Source of the DNA: Streptomyces xylophagus
Lineage (GTDB): Bacteria > Actinomycetota > Actinomycetes > Streptomycetales > Streptomycetaceae
Assembly: GCF_000716435.1 (NCBI RefSeq)
Contig: NZ_JNWO01000006.1
Location: 1-64,000 of the forward strand
DNA: 64,000 nucleotides
Reading direction: 5' to 3'
The notes beneath the pieces were generated by a model. That model worked only from the letters and a program-made list of their open reading frames with translations. It had not been told where the DNA came from and ran no database searches. The position numbers were made by a program, and so were the translations under genes. Below are positions 9,179-18,306 of the stretch, in pieces. Numbering within the stretch: the first letter of the stretch is position 1; each line of letters begins with the position of its first letter.

Positions 9179-12100
9179 ATGGCCATCACCAGCGCGCCCC
9201 TGAATCTCCTGGTCTTCCCGCAGCGTTGGCGACCACAGCTGCCCACGCCGACGCTCGATCTCGCCGTCCTCGTCTTCCCGCAGGGTGACCCGCGGGCGTC
9301 CTTCCACGGCACGGAAACCCCCTTCGCCGACGCCGACCTCACCTTTGAAGCTGTACTCGTGCCGTCCCTCGACGTCCTGCCGGCCGTGTCGACGCCGGCG
9401 ACCCGCTCCCCGCTTAACACCGTCCAACCGCCCCGCCGACGGGCACTGTTCGACGCCCTCGCCGCCAACTTCGAGATCCGGCCCGACACGGTGGAGACGG
9501 AGGAGGAGGCTCCCGACCGCATCATGAAGTTCCTGCCCACCAGCTATCGGGACGCGGCGCACCGTACGGACTTCGACAGCGACTGCTTCGTCACCGACCA
9601 GTCGTACGAGTGCACCCTCAAGTCTCTCCCGAAGGAGCCGTCGAGCGATCCGCTTGACCACCGCCTCGAATGGGAGGAAATACTGGCGCTGGTATTGCGG
9701 CAGCCCCAGCTCGCCCGCGAACTCGGCCTCATCCACTCGGCGACCCTCGCGCTGCCCGCCAACAACCCCTTCACGCAAGGCGGTTACCTCTTCGCAGACC
9801 TGGCTGCCACCAGCGCCTACCGTTCGGCGGTGACTGGCGATCCCACGTTGCTGGCCCGCTTCGCCGCCCGAATCCCGCCGCTCACGGACGCGGCCGAGCG
9901 CCCCGTCTTCGCCTCCGTACTCTTCCCCGTTGGCGGGAACGGCGACTTCGACGAGGTGTTCGCCGAGGCCGACGCCTACGACGACGGCTTCGCCCGCATG
10001 ATGCACGGCGCCCAGGCACGCAGCTCCGCCCGGACCGAACCGGGACCCGAGCCACCGCCGACCGCGCTGCCCCCGGTCAAGGACGGGGTGCGGCTCGGCT
10101 GGGACGACGAACAGGTGACGGTGTGGCTCAACCGGCAGTTCGGCAAGAACGCCCGCAACCTCGGCGCCGACGCGCCGGGGGCTCCACTCGGTGTCGCCGG
10201 CTATCGCGTCGACGTACGCGAGGACGGGCATCCCGAGGCGTCCTGGACCTCGCTCGTGGCCGTCGAGGGCGACCTCGAACTGGACGGCATCGACCTCGGC
10301 ACGTTCGCCGGCGAACTGGCCGTGGAGACCCTCCCCGTCGGCCAGACCTCGGATACCAAGGGCTACTTCTGGCTGCCCGGCTACTTTGCGGCCTGGACCG
10401 GCGGATCCCTCGTCCTCACCGACCCGCGGGCGTTCGCCATCACCGGCGACACCACCGGCCTCGGAACCCACGCCGTCTACCACTCAGTTGGCGCCGACCA
10501 GGTGCCGCTGAAATACGGGCACTCCTACCAGTTCCGGGTCCGCCTCATGGACCTCACCGGCGGCGGACCGACCTCCGCCGACGCTCACGACCCGGCTGCG
10601 CCGGCGCCCGTCGCGATGGTGCCGTTCCGCCGGTTTGTCCCGCCAGGCCCCGTCCGCGTCGCGACGCAGGGCGGGCCGCCGACCGAGGGCCCTGCGGATA
10701 CCTGGAAGGTACGCCGCCCCTTCCTGGGCTACCCGGACATCTTGTTCACCGGAGTGCCCGACGCCATGAAGCAGCTTCTGGACGACGCGCCCCACGCCAA
10801 AGTGGACCAGCGTGAAGCCGCGCTACCGGACCCGGATGTGACGCACCTTCAGGTAGACGTCCTGGTTCGTACCCTCACCGGCGACCCAGCCGCCGACTCC
10901 GACACGGCCCGCCCGTATGTGCCGCTGTACTCCGTGCTGAAGTCGTTCCCGGCGGACGCCTCCCAGCCGCTCACGCTCCGTGCGGTATTCCAGGACACGC
11001 ACGACGCGGCCGATCTCGCCGCGACCCCGCCCGGCGACCTGGACCCGCTGCCCCTGCCCACGGCCCGGGACGTCCGACTCGTCCTCACCCCGGTCGGCCG
11101 CCCGGACCCGGCGCTCGGCTACTGGGGCGCGCAGCGCTCCCGCACCGGCGCCGCACCGGTCGCCCTCGACACGAGAGCACCGTCCCGCGACGAGACGGCG
11201 CTGCTGCGCGAACCCGGAGACGGCCGCTCCGTCCGAGCCGTCTTCCTGCAGCCCGATGCGCCGGCCGGCCCCGCTCAGGACGCCCAGCTCGGCACCTCGG
11301 GCCTGCGCCATGAGGCACCGACGGACCTCGTGGACCGCTTCGCACACGACCTAGGGCTGGCCCGGTCCGGGCTCACCCTCTCGGCCCTTGACGGCACCCG
11401 ACTGGTCCTCGGTGCAGCCGAGGGACTGCGGCACACTCTCGGCCCCGACCGCTCCACGATCACCTTCACCACCAAGGATGACCTCACCAGGCACTGGCTA
11501 ATCTGCGTCTACCAAGTCATCGACCGTGACTGGACCTGGGACGGCCTGGACACCGTCGCCTTCGAGGTCCACCGCGACGGCATTCTCGTAGGAGAGCTGA
11601 CACTGCCGGACGTCGTGAACAGGGAGGTAACCGCGCACCCGGACCGCGCACGGACCGAACTGCTCTTCATCGACACCTACGATCCCAAACCGGTAGGTAC
11701 CGCACCGCCCCAGGTGACGCAACTCGCCTATACCCTCACGCCGAAGTTCCGCAGCCCGCCGCCCCAGCAGGGCGACCGCGAACCGACCTGGCGCCTCACT
11801 CTGCCGATCACAACACCTCCCACCCAGGTCCCACGTCTGCGGTCCGCGGGCTTCGCCGCCAGCGACTACGTACGCGACACCGATCGGTACACCTCCACCG
11901 GTGAGCGGCACCGCATGCTCTACCTCGAACTCGACGGTCCGCCGACCGACCCGCAGGATTGCTACTTCGCGCGCGTTCTCGCCCAGGGCCCCGACCCGAT
12001 GCTTCTGCACGAGCCAGGCTCCCTGCCCGACCCGGCGGAACCACCACTGGACCTCGGCGAACCCATCCGGGTCGTCACACCGAGCAGCTCCGACGACCGT

Positions 12101-12799
12101 GCGGGATTCACCCTCATGCAGCCGCTGACTGACTCCGACGACCCGCAGAGCCCGCCGGACGAGGGCCGCCGCTATCTGCTCCCGCTCCCGGAAGGCCTCG
12201 ACGCGGACGACCCCGCACTGTTCGGCTTCTACGTCTATGAACTACGCGTGGGCCACGACGCGACCCGCTGGAGCACCGCGCACGGCCGCTTCGGCCTACC
12301 CCTGCGAGTGGCAGGCGTACAGCACCCGCCACCGCAACTGCGCTGCGCAGTCACGCGCACAGACGTCGACGTCCGAGTCAGCGCACCCCATGCCGTCCCC
12401 GTCAACAGTGGCGTCGACATCCGCCCGTTCCCACCCCGGACGCGGATCGGCGCCCTGCTGTACGCCCAGGTACTCCAAGCCGACGGCCAGGACTGGCGCA
12501 ACATCCTTCTGCAGACGCAGTACGCCTCCGCAGCCGATGACGCCCTCCAAGACGAGGCCGACCGCCACTTCTTCCGGAGCATCGTCGTCTTCACCCATGG
12601 CACCATCCGCCAGCGCCTCGCCACCATGGGCCTGCCAGACGACGCCACGCTCAGCGTCCTGGCCGTCGAACTGTTGCCGACGCGACAAGGCGAACCGCTC
12701 GGCACCGGCCTAGGCGACACGCGAGTACTGCGAACCTCCCCGCTCACTCCCGTCCCGGAAGTCTGCACACCCGTCAAACGGGGGAACGCGCTTGGGTAG
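9179..12799 (+). CDS. Giant protein of unknown family (1206 residues)
   Basis: It starts at the ATG at 9179, 13 nt after the previous stop, with GGGAG just upstream. It is therefore the second gene of the giant-protein operon. The N-terminus repeats the phrase LVFPQ twice within 25 residues. Later landmarks are MKFLPTSYRDA, an AVYHS segment followed by KYGHSYQFRVRLMDLTGGGP, and a C-terminal stretch with PPRTRIGALLYAQVL. No signal peptide, membrane helix, P-loop or known catalytic motif is visible. The FRVRLMDLTGGGP block looks like a structural repeat unit of a large extracellular- or particle-type protein, but I cannot name the family. Pairing with the 1556-residue protein suggests a joint function. 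Confidence 0.68.
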   Translation: MAITSAPLNLLVFPQRWRPQLPTPTLDLAVLVFPQGDPRASFHGTETPFADADLTFEAVLVPSLDVLPAVSTPATRSPLNTVQPPRRRALFDALAANFEIRPDTVETEEEAPDRIMKFLPTSYRDAAHRTDFDSDCFVTDQSYECTLKSLPKEPSSDPLDHRLEWEEILALVLRQPQLARELGLIHSATLALPANNPFTQGGYLFADLAATSAYRSAVTGDPTLLARFAARIPPLTDAAERPVFASVLFPVGGNGDFDEVFAEADAYDDGFARMMHGAQARSSARTEPGPEPPPTALPPVKDGVRLGWDDEQVTVWLNRQFGKNARNLGADAPGAPLGVAGYRVDVREDGHPEASWTSLVAVEGDLELDGIDLGTFAGELAVETLPVGQTSDTKGYFWLPGYFAAWTGGSLVLTDPRAFAITGDTTGLGTHAVYHSVGADQVPLKYGHSYQFRVRLMDLTGGGPTSADAHDPAAPAPVAMVPFRRFVPPGPVRVATQGGPPTEGPADTWKVRRPFLGYPDILFTGVPDAMKQLLDDAPHAKVDQREAALPDPDVTHLQVDVLVRTLTGDPAADSDTARPYVPLYSVLKSFPADASQPLTLRAVFQDTHDAADLAATPPGDLDPLPLPTARDVRLVLTPVGRPDPALGYWGAQRSRTGAAPVALDTRAPSRDETALLREPGDGRSVRAVFLQPDAPAGPAQDAQLGTSGLRHEAPTDLVDRFAHDLGLARSGLTLSALDGTRLVLGAAEGLRHTLGPDRSTITFTTKDDLTRHWLICVYQVIDRDWTWDGLDTVAFEVHRDGILVGELTLPDVVNREVTAHPDRARTELLFIDTYDPKPVGTAPPQVTQLAYTLTPKFRSPPPQQGDREPTWRLTLPITTPPTQVPRLRSAGFAASDYVRDTDRYTSTGERHRMLYLELDGPPTDPQDCYFARVLAQGPDPMLLHEPGSLPDPAEPPLDLGEPIRVVTPSSSDDRAGFTLMQPLTDSDDPQSPPDEGRRYLLPLPEGLDADDPALFGFYVYELRVGHDATRWSTAHGRFGLPLRVAGVQHPPPQLRCAVTRTDVDVRVSAPHAVPVNSGVDIRPFPPRTRIGALLYAQVLQADGQDWRNILLQTQYASAADDALQDEADRHFFRSIVVFTHGTIRQRLATMGLPDDATLSVLAVELLPTRQGEPLGTGLGDTRVLRTSPLTPVPEVCTPVKRGNALG

Positions 12800-12879
12800 C
12801 CGGCTCGTTCCGCTGGGTCGGCCCCGCCGGAACAGTAGGCCGATCGCGTCGCCCGCCAGATAGAAGGGAGTTAGACGCC

Positions 12880-13428
12880 ATGCGAAACCCGATCACTGCG
12901 GTGAAGGAAAGCGTTACCACTGTGAGGAAGAGCGTAGGGAACGCTCCTGTCTGGTGGACTACGATTACCTGTGCTGTAGTAGCAGCTCTCGGGCAGGGAG
13001 TTCTATGGGCCTCTAGCGCCTACGGCTGGGAGAAGTCAGTACCAACTCTTCAAGTCGTTGGCCTTGTGTTGGCAGTCGTAGCCCTTCTCTCTTATGGAGG
13101 ATTCTACATCGCCTCACACCGAGCACGGGTCGCCATAGCATCGAGTTTCTTGCTGACATTCCTGGTCATGCTGGCATTCCTGCTCACGGTTCCGGCATTC
13201 GATAACGCCAATCAGACGGATGCACAGAAGAACGAGCAGACCTATGCCCATCAGATGATGGGAGACTTCCGTAAGATTGTGATGACCGTCGTCATCTCTT
13301 ATTTCGGTAGTGAAGCTGCGGTGGGTGCGACCAAGGTATTTGCCTTGCGTAAGGCTACTACTGAGCAGGCCAAGAATATTCAGCGGGCTGACCGCGATCT
13401 CGTGCCTCGTTCGGAGAAGAAGTCGTAG
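12880..13428 (+). CDS. Three-helix membrane protein
   Basis: A 182-residue protein starting at the ATG at 12880 after GAAGGGAG. Three hydrophobic segments are visible: about residues 26-44 (WWTTITCAVVAALGQGVLW), 58-78, and 86-105. A soluble C-terminal half follows, with a helix KIVMTVVISYFGSEAA and a charged tail. It follows the giant genes by 80 bp on the same strand, but its codon use is visibly more AT-rich. It may therefore be a separate acquisition rather than the third gene of that operon. No family is recognised. Confidence 0.6.
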   Translation: MRNPITAVKESVTTVRKSVGNAPVWWTTITCAVVAALGQGVLWASSAYGWEKSVPTLQVVGLVLAVVALLSYGGFYIASHRARVAIASSFLLTFLVMLAFLLTVPAFDNANQTDAQKNEQTYAHQMMGDFRKIVMTVVISYFGSEAAVGATKVFALRKATTEQAKNIQRADRDLVPRSEKKS

Positions 13429-13467
13429 TCCAGATGTGAGTCGGCGAACTTCGACCAAGCGTGTAAA

Positions 13468-13797
13468 TCAGTGAGTGGCTTCGTATTTCTCGATCACGTC
13501 ACGTGGTACTCGGCCGCGGGCATTGACTTCGATTCCCTGGCTCTTGGCCCATTCGCGCACCTTGATGGGGTCCGGGCCATCAACTCGCCTGGTGCTAGCG
13601 CGGTGGGGAGAAGCGCTGCCCGACCTGCGGCCGACCTTGAGGAAGGGCCCTAGAGCGTCCAGCAGCAGCTGGTGGCTGTCAGGGTTGAGGTCGATTTCGT
13701 AGCTCACGCCATCAAGACTGAAAGTGTGTGTAGCGATGTCCTCACCCTCGATGTCCGTCAGATCGTCGGTGAAGACGGTCACGGTGCGCTGAACCAT
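13468..13797 (-). CDS. lsr2: Lsr2-family nucleoid-associated protein
   Basis: A 109-residue protein with the Lsr2 layout. The N-terminal dimerisation region begins MVQRTVTVFTDDLT and contains the phrase FSLDGVSYEIDL. A basic linker follows, then the C-terminal DNA-binding domain with IKVREWAKSQGIEVNARGRVPRDVIEKYEA. The RGR is the AT-hook-like loop that enters the minor groove of AT-rich DNA. Lsr2 silences horizontally acquired AT-rich genes in actinobacteria. Streptomyces usually has a core copy elsewhere, so this one, within lower-GC cargo, is probably an island-borne paralogue that could silence its neighbours. Confidence 0.92.
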   Translation of the reverse strand: MVQRTVTVFTDDLTDIEGEDIATHTFSLDGVSYEIDLNPDSHQLLLDALGPFLKVGRRSGSASPHRASTRRVDGPDPIKVREWAKSQGIEVNARGRVPRDVIEKYEATH

Positions 13798-13901
13798 AGA
13801 GATTCTTCTTTCTAGTTGGATCGTAAGGAGTGAAAGAGGTCACACCTGGAGGGTCGGCTTAAGAGCGAATATCGCAGATGTGCTACTCCTGGGCTAGCAA
13901 C

Positions 13902-14872
13902 TCATTGTTCGATAGGTGAGGAATCCTGGCTTTCATCGGTCACTTGAAGGAGCAGGTCTGTCTGAAAGTTGAGATTCGTTCCGACGGGTTGCTCGACTAT
14001 CATGAACATTGATCCGTCGGAAGCCAAGTGAACACCCATCTTAACGGTGGAACCATCCTGGCTGATCTCAACGCTTGTACCTTCGACAAGTGTGCCATTG
14101 TCGCCCTGATACGCGAAGCGAGAGATGGGTGCTTTCCGCTCCTCGATGCTGAAGGTGCCCTTAATCGCGATCTCGGCGATTTCCACCGTGCCGCCCTGGA
14201 CGGGGATGGCATACCAAGCGCTCTGATCCCGGGGAGCCAGATGAACCGTACCCACTTTAGAATCACCAGGGGCTAGCTGGTTGAGAGCGTCCAGTGCGGG
14301 CGCCTCACGCCAAACATCCTGGATGGTCGCCAGTGTGCCATCGCTTGTTCTTGCAAGCATTGGCGCATCAATTGCTCCGCGCGACACGATACTCAGTGCC
14401 TCCGAACTTAGTTCAGCTGACACAGTATCGGGAATTATGATCTGGACCTTCTCCATATTTAGTTTTCTAACCCTGACAGTTACGAACTCAACGCCAAGCC
14501 AGTCCCATACGGCTGCACCATCGATGTTCTCGAACGTCCGCAGCTCGATCCCCTTGGCCCTTGCTCGCGAGCGGTCGAAGTGAACCCACTCTGAGATACG
14601 GCAACTGCCTTGTTCGCCCCTACCTCCTCTTGCTTGCCTACAATTTCATCGATCCACTGAACATTCTGTGGTCTACTGCGATCCCGGCATTCGATGATCA
14701 CAAGAATGGTTGCTGACCCGACGCGTGTCCGCAAGGATACGTCGACTTCTCGCAGAGTCTGGGTTGTCCTCCCTGTTATGTAGTCGGGTGACTTAATCTC
14801 AACGGGGCTGTCGGACAGTAGAGTTTCGAGCGTTGCAACAAGCTCCTCAAGCGCTCGCCCGGCATTAGCCAT
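13902..14872 (-). pseudogene. Mrr-like restriction endonuclease-fold protein, split by a frameshift
   Basis: Two frames belong to one gene. The first, starting near the ATG at 14872, encodes a PD-(D/E)xK-type core: EVDVSL, a hydrophobic strand ending in ECRDR, and later VAVSQSGFTSTARE, typical of Mrr-like nucleases. Near 14560-14575 the frame must change. The continuation (KGIELRTFENIDGAAVWDWL, then VRVRKLNMEKV) leads without a stop into the 184-residue frame ending at 13902. That downstream part is a beta-rich domain of unknown type. One base appears to be missing in a run of G, C and A (ribosomal -1 slippage is not indicated). The Lys of the catalytic ExK is Arg here (ECR), which some active members tolerate. 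It could be a real inactivated gene or a sequencing error. Confidence 0.7.
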
Positions 14873-15002
14873 AGAGACTCTTCTCTGAGGTAATTCCAGC
14901 ACTGTACTCTTTGGCGACGGATGCTGACGTTCTGGCTTCCGCGGTTCTGCGTGCTAATGGCTGCGATGCACGCAGAGAAAGCCGCTTTGCGGGATCCCTA
15001 GG

Positions 15003-16190
15003 TTAGTTCTTCTCTCGGAACAGTGGAATAACACCATCGCCTAGTTGTCCTTGGTTAGCGACCGCTTGATGCTCGGAGAAAATCTCCTCACGTGCTGGGG
15101 TCCTTGCTGTGACAGTTCGGAAAAGTCCCGGCGTTACCCTAGCCTCCCTAGCCAGCGAAATTTCGTCCATCCCGACGCTGGACAGAATTTCAACAGCACG
15201 CGGGTAGAGGGAGGGCTGTTCCACAGCAGGCATTTCGCCAGGCTCACGCCTCCTCCATCCCTTCGAGGACAAATAGGCGATCGCATTGCGATATGTCACG
15301 TCACTCATGGATCCAAGTGATCTGGAGCGGTAAAGCAAGGCCTGAAGGCTAACGCCATAAGTTTCCTTCAGGGCTGCAAGAACCCTCCAATCGGCTTTGC
15401 TCGGTAGGGTGTCTCTCAGCTCGTGCTCGGGAAGTAGGAGTTCCGCTGCGAATCGGTGTGCCTGACTTTCCACGATCTTGCTTCCCGGTTCAGCGTCTAC
15501 ATGCATCACCAGGTGCCCGATTTCGTGAGCAACATCAAAGCGCTGGCGATAATAGTCTTCCTTGGCTGGATTTAGCACAATTGTCGGCCTGTATCCGTCA
15601 TCAAATGAATAGGCGTCAACGGCTGCAGTCTGCGCAGGGCTGAAGACCACTACAATGCCGTTGTTTTCCGCAAGACGGACCAAGTGGCCAACAGGACCTA
15701 CCTTGACATCCCAGTGCTTGCGGAGCAGTTGGGCTGCCTCTTCAGGCATTGTGCTCGTTTCATCATCGACGTCTACGCTCAACCGTGGGATGTTTGACTC
15801 TGGAAACTCAACATGCCGTTCAAGAGCAGCGCCGACATCCCCAGCAATCATCCCGTAGGCAAAAGCCTGATCTCGCGCTAGCTGTGTCGTGGAGCGCAAA
15901 GACCGAAAATGCGGAGTCGTGTTATTGACCGCAGGCTGATGGGGCCCAGGCAGGAAGAAGTCCGGGTCCACACCAAGCGTCAGGCACAACTGAGCGACCG
16001 TCGCCGGCGCCGGTCGCTTCGCGTTGTTTTCGTAGGCTGCGACAGCGGTTGCACTTTTGTCGATCTTCGCTGCAAGAGCATTCTTCCGAAGACCAACCAA
16101 CTGTCGCGCCAACGTCAAGCGTCGTCCGTCGAAGAGGCGAGAGGCGTCACCCACCTGCACTTCGGTGCGGCGCGAGGAGTCCATGACCAT
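15003..16190 (-). CDS. XRE HTH / ImmA-IrrE metallopeptidase fusion
   Basis: A 395-residue protein. Residues 24-76 form a helix-turn-helix of the XRE class (LTLARQLVGLRKNALAAKID, then SATAVAAYE). From about residue 150 an ImmA/IrrE domain follows, with the zinc-site motif AHEIGH (His222, Glu223, His226) and the downstream AHRFAAELLLP. In known systems such proteins cleave a partner repressor or act as antitoxin-like regulators of mobile elements. The gene starts 12 nt after the stop of a 268-residue unknown gene, so the two form an operon. Expect DNA binding plus regulated proteolysis in the cytosol. The substrate is not known; the upstream partner is the first candidate. Confidence 0.9.
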   Translation of the reverse strand: MVMDSSRRTEVQVGDASRLFDGRRLTLARQLVGLRKNALAAKIDKSATAVAAYENNAKRPAPATVAQLCLTLGVDPDFFLPGPHQPAVNNTTPHFRSLRSTTQLARDQAFAYGMIAGDVGAALERHVEFPESNIPRLSVDVDDETSTMPEEAAQLLRKHWDVKVGPVGHLVRLAENNGIVVVFSPAQTAAVDAYSFDDGYRPTIVLNPAKEDYYRQRFDVAHEIGHLVMHVDAEPGSKIVESQAHRFAAELLLPEHELRDTLPSKADWRVLAALKETYGVSLQALLYRSRSLGSMSDVTYRNAIAYLSSKGWRRREPGEMPAVEQPSLYPRAVEILSSVGMDEISLAREARVTPGLFRTVTARTPAREEIFSEHQAVANQGQLGDGVIPLFREKN

Positions 16191-16202
16191 CCACTCGTTT
16201 CA

Positions 16203-17009
16203 TTACTTGTCGTTCCCCTCCCGTGCCTCGCGACGGAGACGAACAGGAGCGTCCTGCACGCCGGACGATCCGGGGCGGGGGCCAGGGGCAGCCGGAATCG
16301 GTCGCGTACCGGGAGTTCCGAAGTCGGTAGCAAGTAGATCATGTTTCCAGTACCAAGCTTCCCCTCCTCCGCGATTCAAACGAGAGCGCCCCAGGTAAAG
16401 TTCTCGGATACCCAGTTCAAGCGCGACGCTGTGAGCGACAACGAGCGTTGTGACGTGAGAGTCTTCGCTTTCCTCACTCATCGCCTGAACTATGGCGACA
16501 AGAGCCGGATCGGGCTCATCGTCCAGCGGAAGCATGCTCTGCCCAAAGGGGCCACCGGGGAAGAACTGAGAAGCGACCTGTCGCTTGGTCGGGCTCTTCT
16601 GGGGCCAAGGGATCCGGTTGCTCTCGCCGTAGACAAACGAGGCCAGGAGGAACCGCCACTCTCCGCACCGCCAACCTGGCGAACTGTTGACGTCCGACCA
16701 TGTGACGACACCCGGAGCGATGATCGGCATCTTCTGGAACTCGCCGGGAGCCAGGCCGGCGGCCACGGTGTCCAAGCCTACGGAAGCGGCCTCGGACGAC
16801 GCCACCGCGTACTTGCCAGTGGAGAACACCCTGTGCAGGCGATCACAGAGAAGCTTGTGGGCAGTTGATCCAACCCACCCCTGATCGTGACCCGTGTCGG
16901 GGTCGTAGTCCTGCATCGTGCGCCGGTAAGCCGACGCGTTGGCCCAGCTAAGGGCGGGGAGCACCCCACGGGACTCAAGGTCCTCAAGCGCATCCTGCTG
17001 CTCGCTCAT
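16203..17009 (-). CDS. Hypothetical protein, operon partner of the XRE-ImmA/IrrE gene
   Basis: A 268-residue soluble protein, first gene of a two-gene operon (12-nt gap). Visible features are an acidic start (MSEQQDALEDLE), a Trp-rich middle (WSDVNSSPGWRCGEWRFLLASF) and a helix with VTTLVVAHSVALELGIRELYLGR. The tail is proline- and arginine-rich (PGTRPIPAAPGPRPGSS, then RLRREAREG) and is probably disordered. I do not recognise a fold. The pairing with an HTH-protease is reminiscent of toxin-antitoxin or ImmA-ImmR modules, so this protein could be the toxin or the protease substrate. That is inferred from position only. Confidence 0.55.
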   Translation of the reverse strand: MSEQQDALEDLESRGVLPALSWANASAYRRTMQDYDPDTGHDQGWVGSTAHKLLCDRLHRVFSTGKYAVASSEAASVGLDTVAAGLAPGEFQKMPIIAPGVVTWSDVNSSPGWRCGEWRFLLASFVYGESNRIPWPQKSPTKRQVASQFFPGGPFGQSMLPLDDEPDPALVAIVQAMSEESEDSHVTTLVVAHSVALELGIRELYLGRSRLNRGGGEAWYWKHDLLATDFGTPGTRPIPAAPGPRPGSSGVQDAPVRLRREAREGNDK

Positions 17010-17348
17010 GACACGTGACTATACCCTAATTCAGTAATCGGCGAGTGAAAGTAAACCACTGGGTGACATGGTGGTGCTCCACTGAACCGAACATGTGCTC
17101 TATTCATGAAAGGAACCTACCCCTCAGCGCGCTGCGGTGCCAGACGGAGTCACAGTCTGGTAGCTGCCTTCTGGCCTTCGCCTGTCGCGCTGTTGGTCAT
17201 TGCTCGGCTGGTCACCGGCCGCGATGTCCTCCTGGGCGGTGAGAGGCAGGCATAAGCCGTTGGGTCGAACCCTCGGCCAGACGACAGTGCCCCGGGTGTG
17301 ATGTCGTCGCCTGAGCCCCGAAGCCTGACCGGTCATAGAAGAGCGAGT
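17010..17348. other. 339-bp intergenic region, nothing recognised
   Basis: It lies between the end of the GNAT gene and the start of the two-gene XRE-ImmA operon, both on the minus strand. It probably holds the operon promoter. No RNA gene, long hairpin or conserved ORF is apparent. Confidence 0.4.
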
Positions 17349-18218
17349 TCAAGCGGCTTGCCAGTAGGTGAAGCCCAGCGAAGTCAGTCCTTCGGAACGG
17401 CAGAGGCGATCAGACGGACCTCCAACCGCGGTCTGTAGGAGCTGGTACGCAGCGCCGTTGACCTGCCCCCAGCGCATCGCCGCGCGCCACAGCAGCCGTC
17501 CCAGGCCCTTGCCGCGGTGCTCCCGGAGAACACCGAAGTACTGCGGCATCAACTGAGGCGTGCCGATCGCGTCGGGACGAATCTCCATGGGCCCGATGGC
17601 GCCGGCCACCTTGCCGTTCAGGACAGTGGTGAGAACCGGACCGACGGTCCCAGCCTGCATCTGCTCGTAGAGGAAGGCGAAGCCGTCGGGGGCCATCTGC
17701 TCGGCGAAGGTGGCAAAGGTGCCTTGTACCTCCGCCGGCCACTCGTTGAAAGGTCGTACGGGGCCGTCGGGTGCCGGCCGGATGGTCGCCCTAAAGTCCT
17801 GGAGTTGGATGCGCGTACCGCGCCCGTCTGGTGCTTCGGGACCGAGGCAACGCACGATCCGTGCCTTGCCTACGCCGTGTTCGGCGGCCAGCTTCTGAGC
17901 CAGCTCTGTGGCGGCGAAGGTGCTGTCGGGCTCGATGCCGTAGAGGTGGACCTTGACCGTGCCGGAGCCTCGTCGGGACAGCGTGGGAATCAATGTCTCA
18001 CCGGGCCGGTGTGCGATGCCCTCGACGAGAACGGTCTCGTCCTTGCTGTCGGACCAGCGGATGTCCTTGTCGTAGCGCAAGAACCAACGGTTGGTGGAGG
18101 CCGCGATCAGGGTGTCCGTGAAGAGGTCTTCGGTGAGGACGGACGGGTGTACCGGTCCGATCGTCGGCACGTAGGGTGCCGACACCACTGGACGTAGCCA
18201 GTCCCAGCGGAATCGCAT
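17349..18218 (-). CDS. GNAT-family N-acetyltransferase with N-terminal extension
   Basis: A 289-residue protein. The last 110 residues show the GNAT fold: PMEIRPDAIGTPQLMPQYF strands, then the acetyl-CoA loop LREHRGKGLGRLLWRAAM (R-x-x-G-x-G/A type), and a terminal SLGFTYW. The first 170 residues are not typical GNAT and include WSDSKDETVLVEG and a strand VKVHLYGIEPDSTF. It lies downstream of the radical-SAM gene and the short peptide gene on the same strand, separated by an attenuator-like hairpin. It is therefore a candidate tailoring or self-resistance enzyme of that cluster. Substrate unknown. Confidence 0.8.
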   Translation of the reverse strand: MRFRWDWLRPVVSAPYVPTIGPVHPSVLTEDLFTDTLIAASTNRWFLRYDKDIRWSDSKDETVLVEGIAHRPGETLIPTLSRRGSGTVKVHLYGIEPDSTFAATELAQKLAAEHGVGKARIVRCLGPEAPDGRGTRIQLQDFRATIRPAPDGPVRPFNEWPAEVQGTFATFAEQMAPDGFAFLYEQMQAGTVGPVLTTVLNGKVAGAIGPMEIRPDAIGTPQLMPQYFGVLREHRGKGLGRLLWRAAMRWGQVNGAAYQLLQTAVGGPSDRLCRSEGLTSLGFTYWQAA

Positions 18219-18248
18219 GTGCTCAGGGTACTCATCTCGTGGTCGAAG

Positions 18249-18284
18249 GCTCAGGCCCCGACGTAGATTCGCCAGGGCCTGAGC
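18249..18284 (-). terminator. Hairpin after the short-peptide gene
   Basis: GCTCAGGCCC (18249-18258) and GGGCCTGAGC (18275-18284) form a perfect 10-bp stem with a 16-nt loop. It sits between the stop of the 55-residue peptide gene and the start of the GNAT gene. It probably lets most transcripts end after the peptide, raising peptide dose over acetyltransferase. It may also stabilise the peptide mRNA. Confidence 0.6.
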
Positions 18285-18306
18285 GCAGATGACCGGACGG
18301 GTTCGG

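Noticed and set aside
14540..14590. Programmed ribosomal frameshift in the Mrr-like gene
   Set aside because: No classic slippery heptamer with a downstream structure; a plain one-base loss is simpler.
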